Source: Lichenibacterium dinghuense (GTDB lineage: Bacteria; Pseudomonadota; Alphaproteobacteria; Rhizobiales; Beijerinckiaceae). Taken from it: 64,000 bases of DNA. The notes beneath the pieces were generated by a model. It worked only from the letters and a program-made list of their open reading frames with translations, did not search any database and was not told where the DNA came from. Position 1 is the first letter of the stretch. The number at the start of each line of letters is the position of its first letter. The DNA lies in the NCBI RefSeq assembly GCF_021730615.1, contig NZ_JAJLMN010000001.1, positions 2,170,501 through 2,234,500 on the forward strand, written 5' to 3'. This document shows, in pieces, positions 30,265 through 39,461 of this stretch. The translations under genes and the position numbers were made by a program.

Positions 30265-31644
30265 ATGACGGGGATGAGGCGGATCGTCATCGTGGGAGGC
30301 GGCGCCAGCGGCGTGCTTCTGGCCGTCCACCTGCTCCGCCACCGGCCCGACGGGCTGATCGTGACGCTGGTCGAGAAGCGGCCGGAGCTCGGCGCCGGCG
30401 TCGCCTACGCGACCCGGCACCCGGACCACCTGCTCAACGTCCGCGCGTCCAACATGAGCGCCTTCCCGGACGACCCCGGCCACTTCGCCCGCTGGCTCGC
30501 CGGAACCGCCGGCACGGGCAACTGCGGCCCGGACGGCTTCGCGCCGCGGCGCCTCTACCGCGACTACCTCGCCCACCTGACCGACCCGCTGTTCCTCGAC
30601 GGCCAGCTCCGGCGCGTGCGCGGCGAGGCGGTGGCGCTGCGCGACGACGCGTCCGGCGTCGAGGTCCTGTGCCGCCGCGAGGGCGGGCCCGAGACGGCCC
30701 TGCGCGGCGACGTCGCCGTGGTGGCGACCGGCAACGAGGGGCCGTCGCTGCCGCCGGAGCCCTGGCGCTACGCCGGCTGGGGCGGCGAGCAGGAGCGGCC
30801 CCCGATCCCGCACGACGCGCCCGTCGTGGTGATCGGGACGGGCCTGACCATGGTCGACCGCGTGATGTGGCTGCTGCACGACGGGCACTCGGGCCCGATC
30901 ACGGCGGTGTCGCGCCACGGGCTGATGCCGCAGGCCCACCGCCCGGCGGCGGCCTTCGCCGTCGGCGAGGTGCCCTTCGGCGCCCCGGTGCTCGCCCTGA
31001 CGGGATGGCTGCGCGGCCGGGCGGCGGCGGCCGAGCGCGCCGGGGCCGGCTGGCGCGCGGCGGTGGACGGGCTGCGCCCGCACACCCAGGCGCTGTGGGC
31101 CGGCCTGCCGGAGGCCGAGCGGCGGCGCTTCCTGCGCCACGCCAGGCCGTTCTGGGACGTGCACCGCCACCGCATCGCGCCGCAGGCCGAGGCCCGGCTC
31201 GATGAGGCGAGGGCGCGCGGACAGCTCAGGGTGCTGGCCGGCCACGTGACCGGCTTCGACCCCTGCCCCGGCGGCGTCGCCGTGTCGGTGAAGCCGCGCG
31301 GGGCGGAGGGCGCGGAGGTGCTCGAAGCCGCGGCGGTGTTCGAGTGCCGCGGCCGCGCCGCGGACGTCACCCGGTCCGAGAACCCGGCCCTGCAGGACCT
31401 CCTGCGCGGCGGCCGGGCGAGGCCCGACGCGCTCGGGCTCGGCCTCGACGTCACGGACGGCTGCGCGCTCGTCGACGCCGCGGGCCGCGCCTCGGACAGG
31501 CTCTTCGCCGCGGGCCCGGTCACGGCCGGCACCTTCTGGGAGATCGTGGCCGTGCCCGACATCCGCCAGCAGGCGGCGCGGCTGGCCGGGGCGTTGCTGG
31601 CCGGCCGGGCCGCGGCGGACGCGCCGGACCGGGAGGTCGCCTGA
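30265..31644 (+). CDS. FAD/NAD(P)-binding oxidoreductase
   Basis: A 459-residue FAD/NAD(P)-binding protein of the NAD_binding_9 type. The dinucleotide-binding VIVGGGASGVLLAVHLL is at residues 7-23, the second motif VVVIGTGLTMVDRVMWLL near 189, and GVAYATRHPDHLLNVRASNM is typical of this group. The C-terminal RLFAAGPVTAGTFWEIVAVPDIRQQ closes the FAD site. Close relatives are mostly uncharacterised (hydroxylase/HpnW-like). It could serve the adjacent monooxygenase, but this is an inference from position. ATG 30265 has AAGGAG upstream. Confidence 0.83.
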   Translation: MTGMRRIVIVGGGASGVLLAVHLLRHRPDGLIVTLVEKRPELGAGVAYATRHPDHLLNVRASNMSAFPDDPGHFARWLAGTAGTGNCGPDGFAPRRLYRDYLAHLTDPLFLDGQLRRVRGEAVALRDDASGVEVLCRREGGPETALRGDVAVVATGNEGPSLPPEPWRYAGWGGEQERPPIPHDAPVVVIGTGLTMVDRVMWLLHDGHSGPITAVSRHGLMPQAHRPAAAFAVGEVPFGAPVLALTGWLRGRAAAAERAGAGWRAAVDGLRPHTQALWAGLPEAERRRFLRHARPFWDVHRHRIAPQAEARLDEARARGQLRVLAGHVTGFDPCPGGVAVSVKPRGAEGAEVLEAAAVFECRGRAADVTRSENPALQDLLRGGRARPDALGLGLDVTDGCALVDAAGRASDRLFAAGPVTAGTFWEIVAVPDIRQQAARLAGALLAGRAAADAPDREVA

Positions 31645-31784
31645 CCGCGCCGCTCGGCCGTCATAGCGGCGCGCGCTGGCCGGGATCGGCCGAAGCGATG
31701 GGGGCCCGTGACGGATCGGCGCTATCGGGGTAGCGTGAAGCCGGGAGCGGCCGCCGACGCCGCCGGATGGGGAAGGAGACCGCG

Positions 31785-32534
31785 ATGCGCCTCGCAGGCA
31801 AGACCGCTCTGGTGACCGGGTCCGCGTCGGGATTCGGCGCCGAGATCGCCAGGGTTTTCGCGCGCGAGGGCGCGAAGGTCGTCCTCTTCGACCTCAACGG
31901 GCCGGGCGCCGAGGCCGTCGCGGCCGAGATCGGCCCCGCCGCGCTCGCGGTGGCGGGCGACGTGACGTCCCGCGCCGACGTGGACCGCGCGCTCGACGCC
32001 GCGGCCGAGCACGGCGGCGGCGCCTTCGACATCATCGTCAATAACGCCGGCTGGACCCACCGCAACAAGCCGCTGCTGGAGGTGACGGAGGACGAGTTCG
32101 ACCGCGTCTACGCCATCAACGTCAAATCCATCTACCACATGGTGTCCGCCGCCGTGCCGCGCCTGAAGGGCCGCGGCGGCGTGATCGTCAACGTGGGCTC
32201 GACGGCCGGCATCCGCCCGCGCCCCGGCCTCACCTGGTACAATTCCACCAAGGGCGCCGTGAACCTGCTGACCCGCTCGCTCGCGGTGGAGCTCGCGCCC
32301 GAGCGCATCCGCGTGAACTGCATCGCCCCGGTGATGGGCGCGACGGGGCTGCTGGAGTCCTTCATGGGCGTGCCCGACACGCCCGAGAACCGCGCCCGCT
32401 TCATCGCCACCATCCCGCTCGGCCGCCTCAGCGAGCCGAAGGACATCGCCAACGCGGCGCTCTACCTCGCCTCCGACGAGGCCGAGTTCGTCACCGGCGT
32501 GATCCTCGAGGTGGACGGCGGCCGCACGATCTGA
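31785..32534 (+). CDS. SDR-family oxidoreductase
   Basis: A 249-residue classical SDR: TGSASGFG coenzyme motif, NNAGWTHRN, catalytic Ser in VNVGSTAG and Tyr-x-x-x-Lys in WYNSTKGAV, and the C-terminal FVTGVILEVDGGRTI. It resembles FabG/glucose 1-dehydrogenase-type enzymes. The ATG at 31785 follows a strong GGAAGGAG. It precedes a D-2-hydroxyacid dehydrogenase and an EthD-like gene on the same strand, suggesting a small catabolic operon. Confidence 0.9.
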   Translation: MRLAGKTALVTGSASGFGAEIARVFAREGAKVVLFDLNGPGAEAVAAEIGPAALAVAGDVTSRADVDRALDAAAEHGGGAFDIIVNNAGWTHRNKPLLEVTEDEFDRVYAINVKSIYHMVSAAVPRLKGRGGVIVNVGSTAGIRPRPGLTWYNSTKGAVNLLTRSLAVELAPERIRVNCIAPVMGATGLLESFMGVPDTPENRARFIATIPLGRLSEPKDIANAALYLASDEAEFVTGVILEVDGGRTI

Positions 32535-32611
32535 CGCGGACTGCGGCCGAGGCTGGACCGGCGCGCCACCGGGCCGACCGGCCGAGCCGGCTTCATCGAC
32601 GGGAGCGAGCC

Positions 32612-33595
32612 TTGAGCGACGAACGCGGAACGCCAGCCCGGATCGTGGTGACGCGCCGCTTCGCCCCGGCCCTGATGGACCGGTTCGCCACCGCGGGCGC
32701 CTGGGTCAACCTCGACGACGAGCCCCTGACGGCGGCCGAGATCGCCGTCACCGCGGCGGACCACGCCGCCGACGCGCTGGTGGTGACGGCGACCGACCGG
32801 GTCGACGCCGCGCTCATCGCGGCGCTGCCCCCCAGTGTCCGCGCGATCGCGACCTATTCGGTCGGCCACGACCACCTCGACCTCGACGCCGCCCGCGCGC
32901 GCGGCATCGCCGTGCTGACGACGCCGGACGTCCTCAGCGACGCCGTGTCCGAGATGGCGGTGCTGTGCCTGCTCGGCGCCGCCCGCCGCGCCCACGAGGG
33001 CGCGCGCCTGATCTACGAGGGCCGGTGGCGCGGCTGGTCGCCGACGCTGCTGCTCGGGCGCGACGTCACCGGCGGGCGCCTCGGCGTGTTCGGCATGGGC
33101 CGGATCGGGCGGGCGGTCGCCCGCCGCCTCGCGCGTGGCTTCGACATGGAGGTGCACTACTTCAACCGCAGCCGGCTCGCGCCGGAGCTCGAGGACGGCG
33201 CCTCCTATTGCGACAGCGCGGCCGACCTCCTCGCCGTCAGCGACTTCCTGGTGCTGGCCGCGCCCGCGACGCCCGAGACCGCGCGGTTCCTGAACGCGGA
33301 CAGCATCGCGCGGCTGCCGCCCGACGCCGTGGTGGTCAACGTCGCGCGCGGCGGGCTCGTCGACGACGAGGCGCTGATCGCCGCATTGCGGACCGGCCGC
33401 GTGGCGGCGGCGGGGCTCGACGTGTTCGACGGCGAGCCGGCCCTCCACCCCGGCTACCTCGACCTGCCCAACGTGTTCCTGCAGCCGCACCAGGGCAGCG
33501 CGACGGTGGGCACCCGCGTGCGCATGGGCGAGCTGCTGCTCGACAGCGTCGAGGCGGTGCTGGCGGGGCGGGAGGTCGGCAACCGGGTCGCGTGA
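32612..33595 (+). CDS. D-2-hydroxyacid dehydrogenase (glyoxylate/hydroxypyruvate reductase-like)
   Basis: A 327-residue NAD(P)-dependent reductase of the D-isomer 2-hydroxyacid family. It shows TYSVGHDHLDLDAARARGI, the NAD-binding GVFGMGRIGRAVARRLA (about residues 156-172), the Arg in VVNVARGGLVDDEALIAAL, the acid in LDVFDGEPALHP and the catalytic His in FLQPHQGSATVGTR. TTG at 32612 is the apparent start, preceded by GGGAGCGAG. It follows the SDR by 77 bp. It would reduce a 2-keto acid such as glyoxylate or hydroxypyruvate. Confidence 0.9.
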   Translation: MSDERGTPARIVVTRRFAPALMDRFATAGAWVNLDDEPLTAAEIAVTAADHAADALVVTATDRVDAALIAALPPSVRAIATYSVGHDHLDLDAARARGIAVLTTPDVLSDAVSEMAVLCLLGAARRAHEGARLIYEGRWRGWSPTLLLGRDVTGGRLGVFGMGRIGRAVARRLARGFDMEVHYFNRSRLAPELEDGASYCDSAADLLAVSDFLVLAAPATPETARFLNADSIARLPPDAVVVNVARGGLVDDEALIAALRTGRVAAAGLDVFDGEPALHPGYLDLPNVFLQPHQGSATVGTRVRMGELLLDSVEAVLAGREVGNRVA

Positions 33596-33706
33596 TGCCG
33601 CCCACCCGCGACCGCCGGGGCGTCCATCGGGCCCGGCCCCGGATCCACGACACGCACGGCGCCCCGGCCGCCGCGCGACCCCATCGGAACAGGAGGTTCC
33701 CACGAT

Positions 33707-34039
33707 ATGGCCACCAGGACCTACACCAAGCGCCTCGGCATCCTGCGCAAGAAGGACGGCATGACGCACGAGGCCTTCGAGGCGCATTGGCTCGGCACCC
33801 ACGCGCCGCTCTGCGCCAAGCTGCCCGGCCTGCGCCGCTATTCGGTCAACCTCGTCGATCGCGAGCGCTTCCCCAAGTTCGACTACGACGGCTTCTCGGA
33901 GCTGTGGTTCGACTCGGAGGAGGACCTCAAGGCCGCCTTCGCCAGCCCCGAAGGCGTGACGCTGCTGGCCGATCTGCCGAATTTCGCGGGCGACATCGAC
34001 CCGATCATCTCGGTCGAGACCCAGATCCTGTGGCCCTGA
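33707..34039 (+). CDS. EthD-domain protein
   Basis: A 110-residue EthD/dimeric alpha-beta-barrel protein: KRLGILRKKDGMTHEAFEAHW, the substrate-side GTHAPLCAKLPGLRRY, FDYDGFSELWFDSEEDLKAAF and the C-terminal NFAGDIDPIISVETQILWP are family-typical. EthD proteins often assist oxidative degradation operons. An AGGAGG ribosome-binding site lies 11 bp before the ATG. It ends the SDR and hydroxyacid dehydrogenase run. Confidence 0.88.
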   Translation: MATRTYTKRLGILRKKDGMTHEAFEAHWLGTHAPLCAKLPGLRRYSVNLVDRERFPKFDYDGFSELWFDSEEDLKAAFASPEGVTLLADLPNFAGDIDPIISVETQILWP

Positions 34040-34084
34040 CCGCATCGCGCGCGTCGCCGGGCCCGCAGGGCGGGCGCAAAGCGG

Positions 34085-35149
34085 TCAGCCGCCCGCGACG
34101 GCCTTGAGCTGCGCCGCGCGCTCGCGCGACAGCCGGGCCAGGAGCGCGTCCGGCGCCAGGTCCGGCTTCCGCACCTTGGCGAAGGCCACCCAGGCGTCGC
34201 GGTAGCGGATCCACAGCCGCTCCGTCTCGGCGAAGCCCGCGGCCGACATGCCCGAGCCGTAGCGGGACAGCTCCGGCGCGCGCGCCAGGAGCGCCTTGTA
34301 GGCCGCGTTCAGCGCGTCGTCGGCCGCCTTGGCGCCGGCCGCGCCGTCGGCCGCGACCCTGCCGGCGTCGACGTCGCCGACGAGGGCCAGGAAGGCGTCG
34401 TTGACCTGCTCCTCGGCCTCCGTCTCGAAGGCGCCGCGGCCCGTGCCGGACAGGTCCACCTCGTTGCGGCCGTGCGCGTCGGCGAAGGCCCCCTCGGCGC
34501 GCTTCAGCGGCGCGAAGGCGGCCCGCTCGGCCGGGCTCCATCCCGCCATCGCCTTGGCGAGCGTGGCTTCGCGCTTCGCGCGGGTGATGAGCTGCTCGTG
34601 GGCGGCGCAGACGCCCATCATCAGCCCGCTGGTGATGTCGTCGCAGAGGCTGAAGTCGGTGCCCTGCCAGTTCTTCGCCTTGAGGTCGGCGAGGTGCTTC
34701 ACGCGGCCGTCGTTCTCGGCGGGAGCACCGTCGACCCGGCAGGCGAGGGCCGTCGCGACGTCGAGGTTCCGCGCGGCGCCGAGGCCGTTGGCGTAGACCA
34801 GCATCAGCGTGTTGTCGCCCGTATAGCCGAAGTTGGTCACCTGCGGGTCGGCGTTGCGCTTCTCCACGAAGGCGCAGAGCCGCGCCGCCTTCGGGTCGGC
34901 CGGGCGGGCGATGCCGAAATACAGCGCTTCGGAGGAGCAATCGGCGAGGCTGGCGGCCTCGGCCGGCGTCGGCGCGTCGGCGGCGGGCGGCACGACGCCC
35001 TTCAGCTTCGCGCAGATCGCCCGCGAGGCCGCGTAGTCCGGGCGCTTCGACTCCGGCGCGTCGGCCCAGTCGGGCTGCTTCGCCCGCGCGGGGCCGGCGA
35101 GGAGGGCGAGCCCCAGAAGGGCCGGCACGAGGGGGCGGTTTTTCGTCAC
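34085..35149 (-). CDS. Periplasmic LprI-like (DUF1311) protein
   Basis: A 354-residue protein with an N-terminal signal peptide (LVPALLGLALLAGPARA). The C-terminal part from about residue 265 (ADDALNAAYKALLARA, AETERLWIRYRDAWVAFA, LLARLSRERAAQLKAV) is the DUF1311/LprI domain of lysozyme-inhibitor-like proteins. The long N-terminal region has several Cys (RAICAKLKG, LADCSSEALYFG, LCDDIT) that could form disulfides, and Sel1-like YANGLGAARNLDVATALAC. The GTG start abuts the stop of the gntR gene with no gap, so they are co-transcribed. Confidence 0.8.
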   Translation of the reverse strand: MTKNRPLVPALLGLALLAGPARAKQPDWADAPESKRPDYAASRAICAKLKGVVPPAADAPTPAEAASLADCSSEALYFGIARPADPKAARLCAFVEKRNADPQVTNFGYTGDNTLMLVYANGLGAARNLDVATALACRVDGAPAENDGRVKHLADLKAKNWQGTDFSLCDDITSGLMMGVCAAHEQLITRAKREATLAKAMAGWSPAERAAFAPLKRAEGAFADAHGRNEVDLSGTGRGAFETEAEEQVNDAFLALVGDVDAGRVAADGAAGAKAADDALNAAYKALLARAPELSRYGSGMSAAGFAETERLWIRYRDAWVAFAKVRKPDLAPDALLARLSRERAAQLKAVAGG

Positions 35150-35908
35150 TCAGACAGCATGGAGGTCGTGCTCGGTGTTGTCGAGCACGGCGCTCATGGC
35201 GGCGCGGGCCGCGGCGCCGTCGCGCCGGCGCATGGCGTCGAGCACGGCGCGGTGGCTCGCGACCGAGCGGGCCTGGTCGTCGGTGACGGCGTTGGTGGCG
35301 CGCAGCGAGGCCCGGAGCGCCGCCGCGATCGTGGCGACGAGGCCCCCCAGCACGACGTTGCGGGACGCCGCGATGATGCCGCCGTGGAAGGCGAGGTCGG
35401 CCTCGGCGCAGGCGTCGATGTCGTGCGGCGCCGCTTCCGCCATGGCGTCGAGCGCGGCCGCGAGGGCGTCGAACTCGGCGTCGGTGGCGCGCGCCGCCGC
35501 GAGCTCGGCCGCGGCGGGCTCGATGATGCGCCGCGTTTCCAGCAGCCCCTCCATCAGGGGCCTGTCGTGCAGCACGTCCGGGTGCCAGGCCAGCAGGTCG
35601 GGGTCGAGCATGTGCCAGTCGGCCCGCGGGCGGATGCGGGCGCCGACGCGCTGTCGGCTCTCGATCAGCCCCTTGGCGGCCAGCGTCTTGACGGCCTCGC
35701 GCACCGACGAGCGGCTGACGTCGAACCGCGCCGCCAGCAGGTCCTCGTTGGGCAGGGCGTCGCCGGGCGCGAGCGCGCCGCCCAGCACCTCGCGGGCGAG
35801 CGTGCCGACGATCTGGCCGTGGATGCGGGCGCCGGATGGCTTCTGCGGGCTGATGACGCTCTCCAGGGCGTTCGGCGCCGCGGGGCGGCAGGTGACAACG
35901 GGTTTCAT
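35150..35908 (-). CDS. GntR/FadR-family transcriptional regulator
   Basis: A 252-residue regulator. An N-terminal winged helix (ALPNEDLLAARFDVSRSSVREAVKTLAAKGLIESR) is followed by an all-helical FCD ligand domain with metal-binding His/Asp residues (AEADLAFHGGII, SHRAVLDAM, TEHD). FadR-type GntR proteins usually repress catabolic genes and respond to organic acids. ATG at 35908 has GGGGAG upstream; further in-frame upstream codons are unlikely. The target is unknown; the nearby oxidoreductase cluster is a candidate. Confidence 0.9.
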   Translation of the reverse strand: MKPVVTCRPAAPNALESVISPQKPSGARIHGQIVGTLAREVLGGALAPGDALPNEDLLAARFDVSRSSVREAVKTLAAKGLIESRQRVGARIRPRADWHMLDPDLLAWHPDVLHDRPLMEGLLETRRIIEPAAAELAAARATDAEFDALAAALDAMAEAAPHDIDACAEADLAFHGGIIAASRNVVLGGLVATIAAALRASLRATNAVTDDQARSVASHRAVLDAMRRRDGAAARAAMSAVLDNTEHDLHAV

Positions 35909-36069
35909 TTTCGGCTCCCCGCGTGTTCTGCAGGTTCCACCCGAAGCATGCAAGCGCGTCCCTCTCCCAAAATGCAACGATGTGACACTTCGGGGCTTTG
36001 TGTGGCACCCCGCGGCGCATTCCGGTAGGAGAAGGCGCGTCGACCGGACGAAGGGGAAGGCTCCGCAGC

Positions 36070-37152
36070 GTGACAGCAGAGTTGATCGGCCGGCCGCATT
36101 TCAACTTCAAGGCGCCGCTCGACGCCGCGGCCGCGGCGGATCCCCTGCTGTCCCGCCTGATCGGCACGCCGGCCTTCGCGCGGCTCTCCAACGTGCGCTT
36201 CCTCGGCGGCATCGATTACGCCCGCATCCCGGCGCCCAACGGCCGGCCGGGCAGCCGCCGCTACACCCGCTACCAGCACAGCCTCGGCGTGGCGCGGCTG
36301 GCGCTGCTCTACGCGGAGCTGCGCGGGCTGCCGCCCGACGAGCGCCGGCTGATCGGCGCCGCGGCGCTGCTGCACGACATCGGCCACGCGCCGCTGTCGC
36401 ACTCGCTGGAGCCCGTGTTCAAGGAGGCCTTCAGGATCGACCACCACCTCGCCACGGCGGACGTGCTGTTCGGCCGCGTGCCGCTCGGCGCGGAGGTCCA
36501 CGCGGCGCTGCGCGAAGCGGGGATCGACGTCGAGCGGCTCGCCGCCGTGATCGAGGGGCGCGAGGAGGGCCACGACGGCTTCTTCGCCGGGCCGATCAAC
36601 TTCGACACGATCGAGGGCATCCTGCGCTCGCACACCTACGAGAAGCCGGCCCCGCGCCTCAGCCCCGAGACCGTCACGATGGCGGCCACGCGGCGCCGCG
36701 ACGCCGCCGACCGCGACACGGTGGACGAGTTCTGGCGCTGCAAGGACATGGTCTACGGCAACATCATCAACTGCGAGAAGGGCATGCTGGCCGACGCCGT
36801 GTGCCAGGACGCGATGCGCCGCGAGATCGGCCGCTTCACCCGCGCCGACTACCTCAGCACCGAGCGCAAGCTCTTCGCGAAGCTGCCCGAGCTGCGGGCC
36901 CTGCTCACCGCCCCGCATTTCGAGCGGGAAGCCCGCCGGGCCCTCACGGCGCCGCTGCGGGCCCGCACGCGCCGCTTCTTCACCGACCCGACGATCGACT
37001 TCTTCGCGCGAGACGACAGGGCCCGCTACCGCCAGAAGCGCTCCGAGCGCATCCTGGAGGTGCGCGAGCTGACGGACGAGCGGATCGAGGAGCTGCGACA
37101 GGACCTGTTCAATGACGCACGCCGCGATCGCGAAGGCCCGGACCTATTCTGA
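36070..37152 (+). CDS. HD-domain phosphohydrolase
   Basis: A 360-residue HD-superfamily hydrolase related to dNTPase/SAMHD1-like proteins. The metal ligands are visible as His70 (RYQHSLGVARL), His102-Asp103 (LLHDIGHAPLSHSLE, plus His106) and a later FDTIEGILRSH region. The substrate may be a nucleotide. GTG at 36070 gives VTAELIGRPHFNFKAPLD; an alternative start upstream at 35998 is possible. Its last 41 bases overlap the next gene, so the two are tightly coupled and probably work together. Confidence 0.86.
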   Translation: MTAELIGRPHFNFKAPLDAAAAADPLLSRLIGTPAFARLSNVRFLGGIDYARIPAPNGRPGSRRYTRYQHSLGVARLALLYAELRGLPPDERRLIGAAALLHDIGHAPLSHSLEPVFKEAFRIDHHLATADVLFGRVPLGAEVHAALREAGIDVERLAAVIEGREEGHDGFFAGPINFDTIEGILRSHTYEKPAPRLSPETVTMAATRRRDAADRDTVDEFWRCKDMVYGNIINCEKGMLADAVCQDAMRREIGRFTRADYLSTERKLFAKLPELRALLTAPHFEREARRALTAPLRARTRRFFTDPTIDFFARDDRARYRQKRSERILEVRELTDERIEELRQDLFNDARRDREGPDLF

Positions 37153-38047
37153 CCGCAAGCTGCGCTCCCTCAAGGAGCTCGTGCGCGGCGCCGTGCCGGC
37201 CGACGCCGTGGTGGTGGCCTGCGGGTCCTTCGCCCGGCGGGAAGCCTGCGCGTCCTCGGACCTCGACTATTTCGTGATCCGGCTCGGCGGCGAGGAGAAC
37301 GACGAGCCCGCCTGGGTCGAGCGGCTCGCGGCGGCGCTGAAGGAGGTCGTGCCGATCGAGCCCGCGCGCGGCGGCCCCTTCACGGCCGTGGAGCGATTGA
37401 GCGACATGGTGCGCAACATGGGCGGGCAGGAGGACACCAACCAGCGCCTGACGCGGCGCATGCTGTTCCTGCTGGAGGGCGAGCCCCTGAGCGAGCGCGA
37501 GGGTTTCCGCTTCGCCCGCCGCGCCCTGCTCGACCGCTACATCGCGCCCCGCGTCGGCGACGGCATGCTGCCGCTGTTCCTGCTCAACGACCTGATCCGC
37601 TACTACCGCACCATCGCGGTCGACTACGAGTACAAGACCGGCGAGGCCGACAAGCCCTGGGGCCTGCGCAACCTGAAGCTCGTGTTCTCGCGCAAGCTCC
37701 TCTACGCGAGCGGGCTCTTCGCGCTCGGCGCCACGCGGGACGGGGACGCCGGCGCCAAGGTCGAGCGGCTGGAAGGGCTGCTCGGGCTGACGCCGCTCGA
37801 CCGCATGGCGGAGATCTGCGGGGCGGCCGCGGTCGGCCCCATCCGCGACAGCTACGACCACTTCCTCGACCGGCTGGCCAAGCCGGGCGTGCGCCGGCGC
37901 CTCGAGAAGCTGACGCGGCGCGAGCGCGACGACCCCGTGTTCCGCGACCTCAAGGACGCCGGCTACGGCTTCACCCGCGACCTCGCGGCCCTGTTCGAGA
38001 CCACCTTCGACCACGACCACCCGATCCGGCGGGCGATCGTGTTCTGA
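37112..38047 (+). CDS. Nucleotidyltransferase-fold protein coupled to HD hydrolase
   Basis: A 311-residue protein with a Pol-beta-type nucleotidyltransferase signature: GSFARRE (residues 38-44) then SDLDYFVI (about 49-56), giving the GS...DxD metal-binding pattern. The rest is helical (LLFLLEGEPL, DLIRYYRTIAVDYEYKTGEADKPWGLRNLKLVFSRKLLY) and resembles DUF4037/MNT-type accessory domains, not the tRNA enzymes. The substrate (nucleotide, protein or RNA) cannot be assigned. ATG 37112 lies inside the HD gene, an overlap of 41 bases. Confidence 0.84.
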   Translation: MTHAAIAKARTYSDRKLRSLKELVRGAVPADAVVVACGSFARREACASSDLDYFVIRLGGEENDEPAWVERLAAALKEVVPIEPARGGPFTAVERLSDMVRNMGGQEDTNQRLTRRMLFLLEGEPLSEREGFRFARRALLDRYIAPRVGDGMLPLFLLNDLIRYYRTIAVDYEYKTGEADKPWGLRNLKLVFSRKLLYASGLFALGATRDGDAGAKVERLEGLLGLTPLDRMAEICGAAAVGPIRDSYDHFLDRLAKPGVRRRLEKLTRRERDDPVFRDLKDAGYGFTRDLAALFETTFDHDHPIRRAIVF

Positions 38048-38095
38048 CGCCGCGCTGACCGCCCGCCCCGGCCGACCAGCACGGCGGAGCCGCCC

Positions 38096-39436
38096 TCAGC
38101 CGCCTTCCAGCTCCGCGTAGTCCGGCACGCCGCGCGCGAGCCGCCGGCCGCCGCGGATCACGACGCGGTCCGCCTGCGGCCGGGCCATCACCTGATCCAT
38201 CGTGCGGGCGTTCATCAGGATCAGGTCCGCCGGCCCGCCGACCGCGATGCGCCCCGCGTGGGGCAGCCCCATGACGGCCGCCGGCGCCGGGCCGCAGAGC
38301 GCCGCGGCATCGCCGAACGGGTGGTCGAGGTGGAGCACGCGGACGCCCTGGCGCCAGGTGTCCAGCATGTCGTGGTCGCCGTAGGCGTGGAACGGGTCGC
38401 GGCAGTTGTCGCCGGCCACGGCCACGCGCACGCCGGCGGCGCGCAGTTCCGTCACGGGCGCCACGCCGCGCCAGCGCGGGGTGCGGCCGGGCGTGCGGTC
38501 CTGAAGGTACATGTTGACCGTGGGCAGTGTCACGACCGAGATCCCGGCGTCGCGCACGAGGGCGACGTGCTCGGCCAGCGCGCCCGCGTCCTGCAGCGCC
38601 AGCGCGCAGCAATGGCCGCAGGCGACGCGGCCCTCGTGGCCGTGCCGCATCGCAGCGCGCGCGACCGCCGGCAGCGCCGTGCCGCCGGTGTCCCCGGATT
38701 CGTCGACGTGGAGGTCGACGTCGAGGTCGCGCTCGCGCGCCAGGGTGAACAGGGCGTCGAGCGCAGCATCCAGCGCGTCGAGGGCCGCACCCGGCAGCCC
38801 GGCCGGCGCGCGCGCCACCCCGCCGAGGAGGCTCCCGCCCGTCGCGGCCACGATGTCGGCGAGGCGCCGGCCGTGGGGCTCGCGCCACGCGTCGAGCGCG
38901 ACCAGCGCCACGGCCTGCAGGGTCATCCGCCCCGCGAAGGCGCCGCGCGTCTCGCGGAAGGCGGCCCAGCTTTCGGCGGCCTGCGCCTCGTCCGAGTCGA
39001 GGTGCGTGCGGATCGCCGACACGCCGTGCGCTTCGGCGCAGCGCAGCCCGAAGTCCATGCGGCGCCGGAGGTCGGGCCCGCGCCAGCGGGCGACGCGGTC
39101 GGCCTTCACGACGGCGAGCGCGCCGGCGAAGTCGCCCGCCGGGTTCGGGGCGCGGTCGACGATATGTGCCTTGTCGAGGTGGGCGTGGACGTCCACCAGC
39201 GTCGGCCACAGGTGGCGCCCGCCGAGGTCCGGGTCTCCCGGGCCGGCCGGCCCGCCCGCGGGCGCGATCCCCGCGATCCGGCCGCCGGCGAGGCGCAGGT
39301 CGACCAGGGCGGCGCCGTCGCGGTCGACCTCCGCGCCCGCGACCGGCGCGGCGAGGAACGGCAGCGGCACCCGCGCGCGCCGCAGGGTGACGGGCGCCGC
39401 GCCGTCGAGCGCGCCGAGGTCGGGCGAGGGGCTCAC
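38096..39436 (-). CDS. Amidohydrolase, cytosine-deaminase-like
   Basis: A 446-residue amidohydrolase-superfamily enzyme. The metal-binding HAHLDKAH (about residues 84-91), the region around DLHVDESGD, the GHCCALAL His, and the Asp in AGDNCRDPFHAYGDHDMLDTW match CodA-type cytosine/isoguanine deaminases, including the DNCRDPF block. It should hydrolyse an amino-substituted pyrimidine or related ring. ATG 39436. It is 26 bp downstream of ilvE on the same strand but is functionally unrelated; it may still share its transcript. Confidence 0.82.
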   Translation of the reverse strand: MSPSPDLGALDGAAPVTLRRARVPLPFLAAPVAGAEVDRDGAALVDLRLAGGRIAGIAPAGGPAGPGDPDLGGRHLWPTLVDVHAHLDKAHIVDRAPNPAGDFAGALAVVKADRVARWRGPDLRRRMDFGLRCAEAHGVSAIRTHLDSDEAQAAESWAAFRETRGAFAGRMTLQAVALVALDAWREPHGRRLADIVAATGGSLLGGVARAPAGLPGAALDALDAALDALFTLARERDLDVDLHVDESGDTGGTALPAVARAAMRHGHEGRVACGHCCALALQDAGALAEHVALVRDAGISVVTLPTVNMYLQDRTPGRTPRWRGVAPVTELRAAGVRVAVAGDNCRDPFHAYGDHDMLDTWRQGVRVLHLDHPFGDAAALCGPAPAAVMGLPHAGRIAVGGPADLILMNARTMDQVMARPQADRVVIRGGRRLARGVPDYAELEGG

Positions 39437-39461
39437 CGGCGGACCGCCGTCCGGCGGCGCG

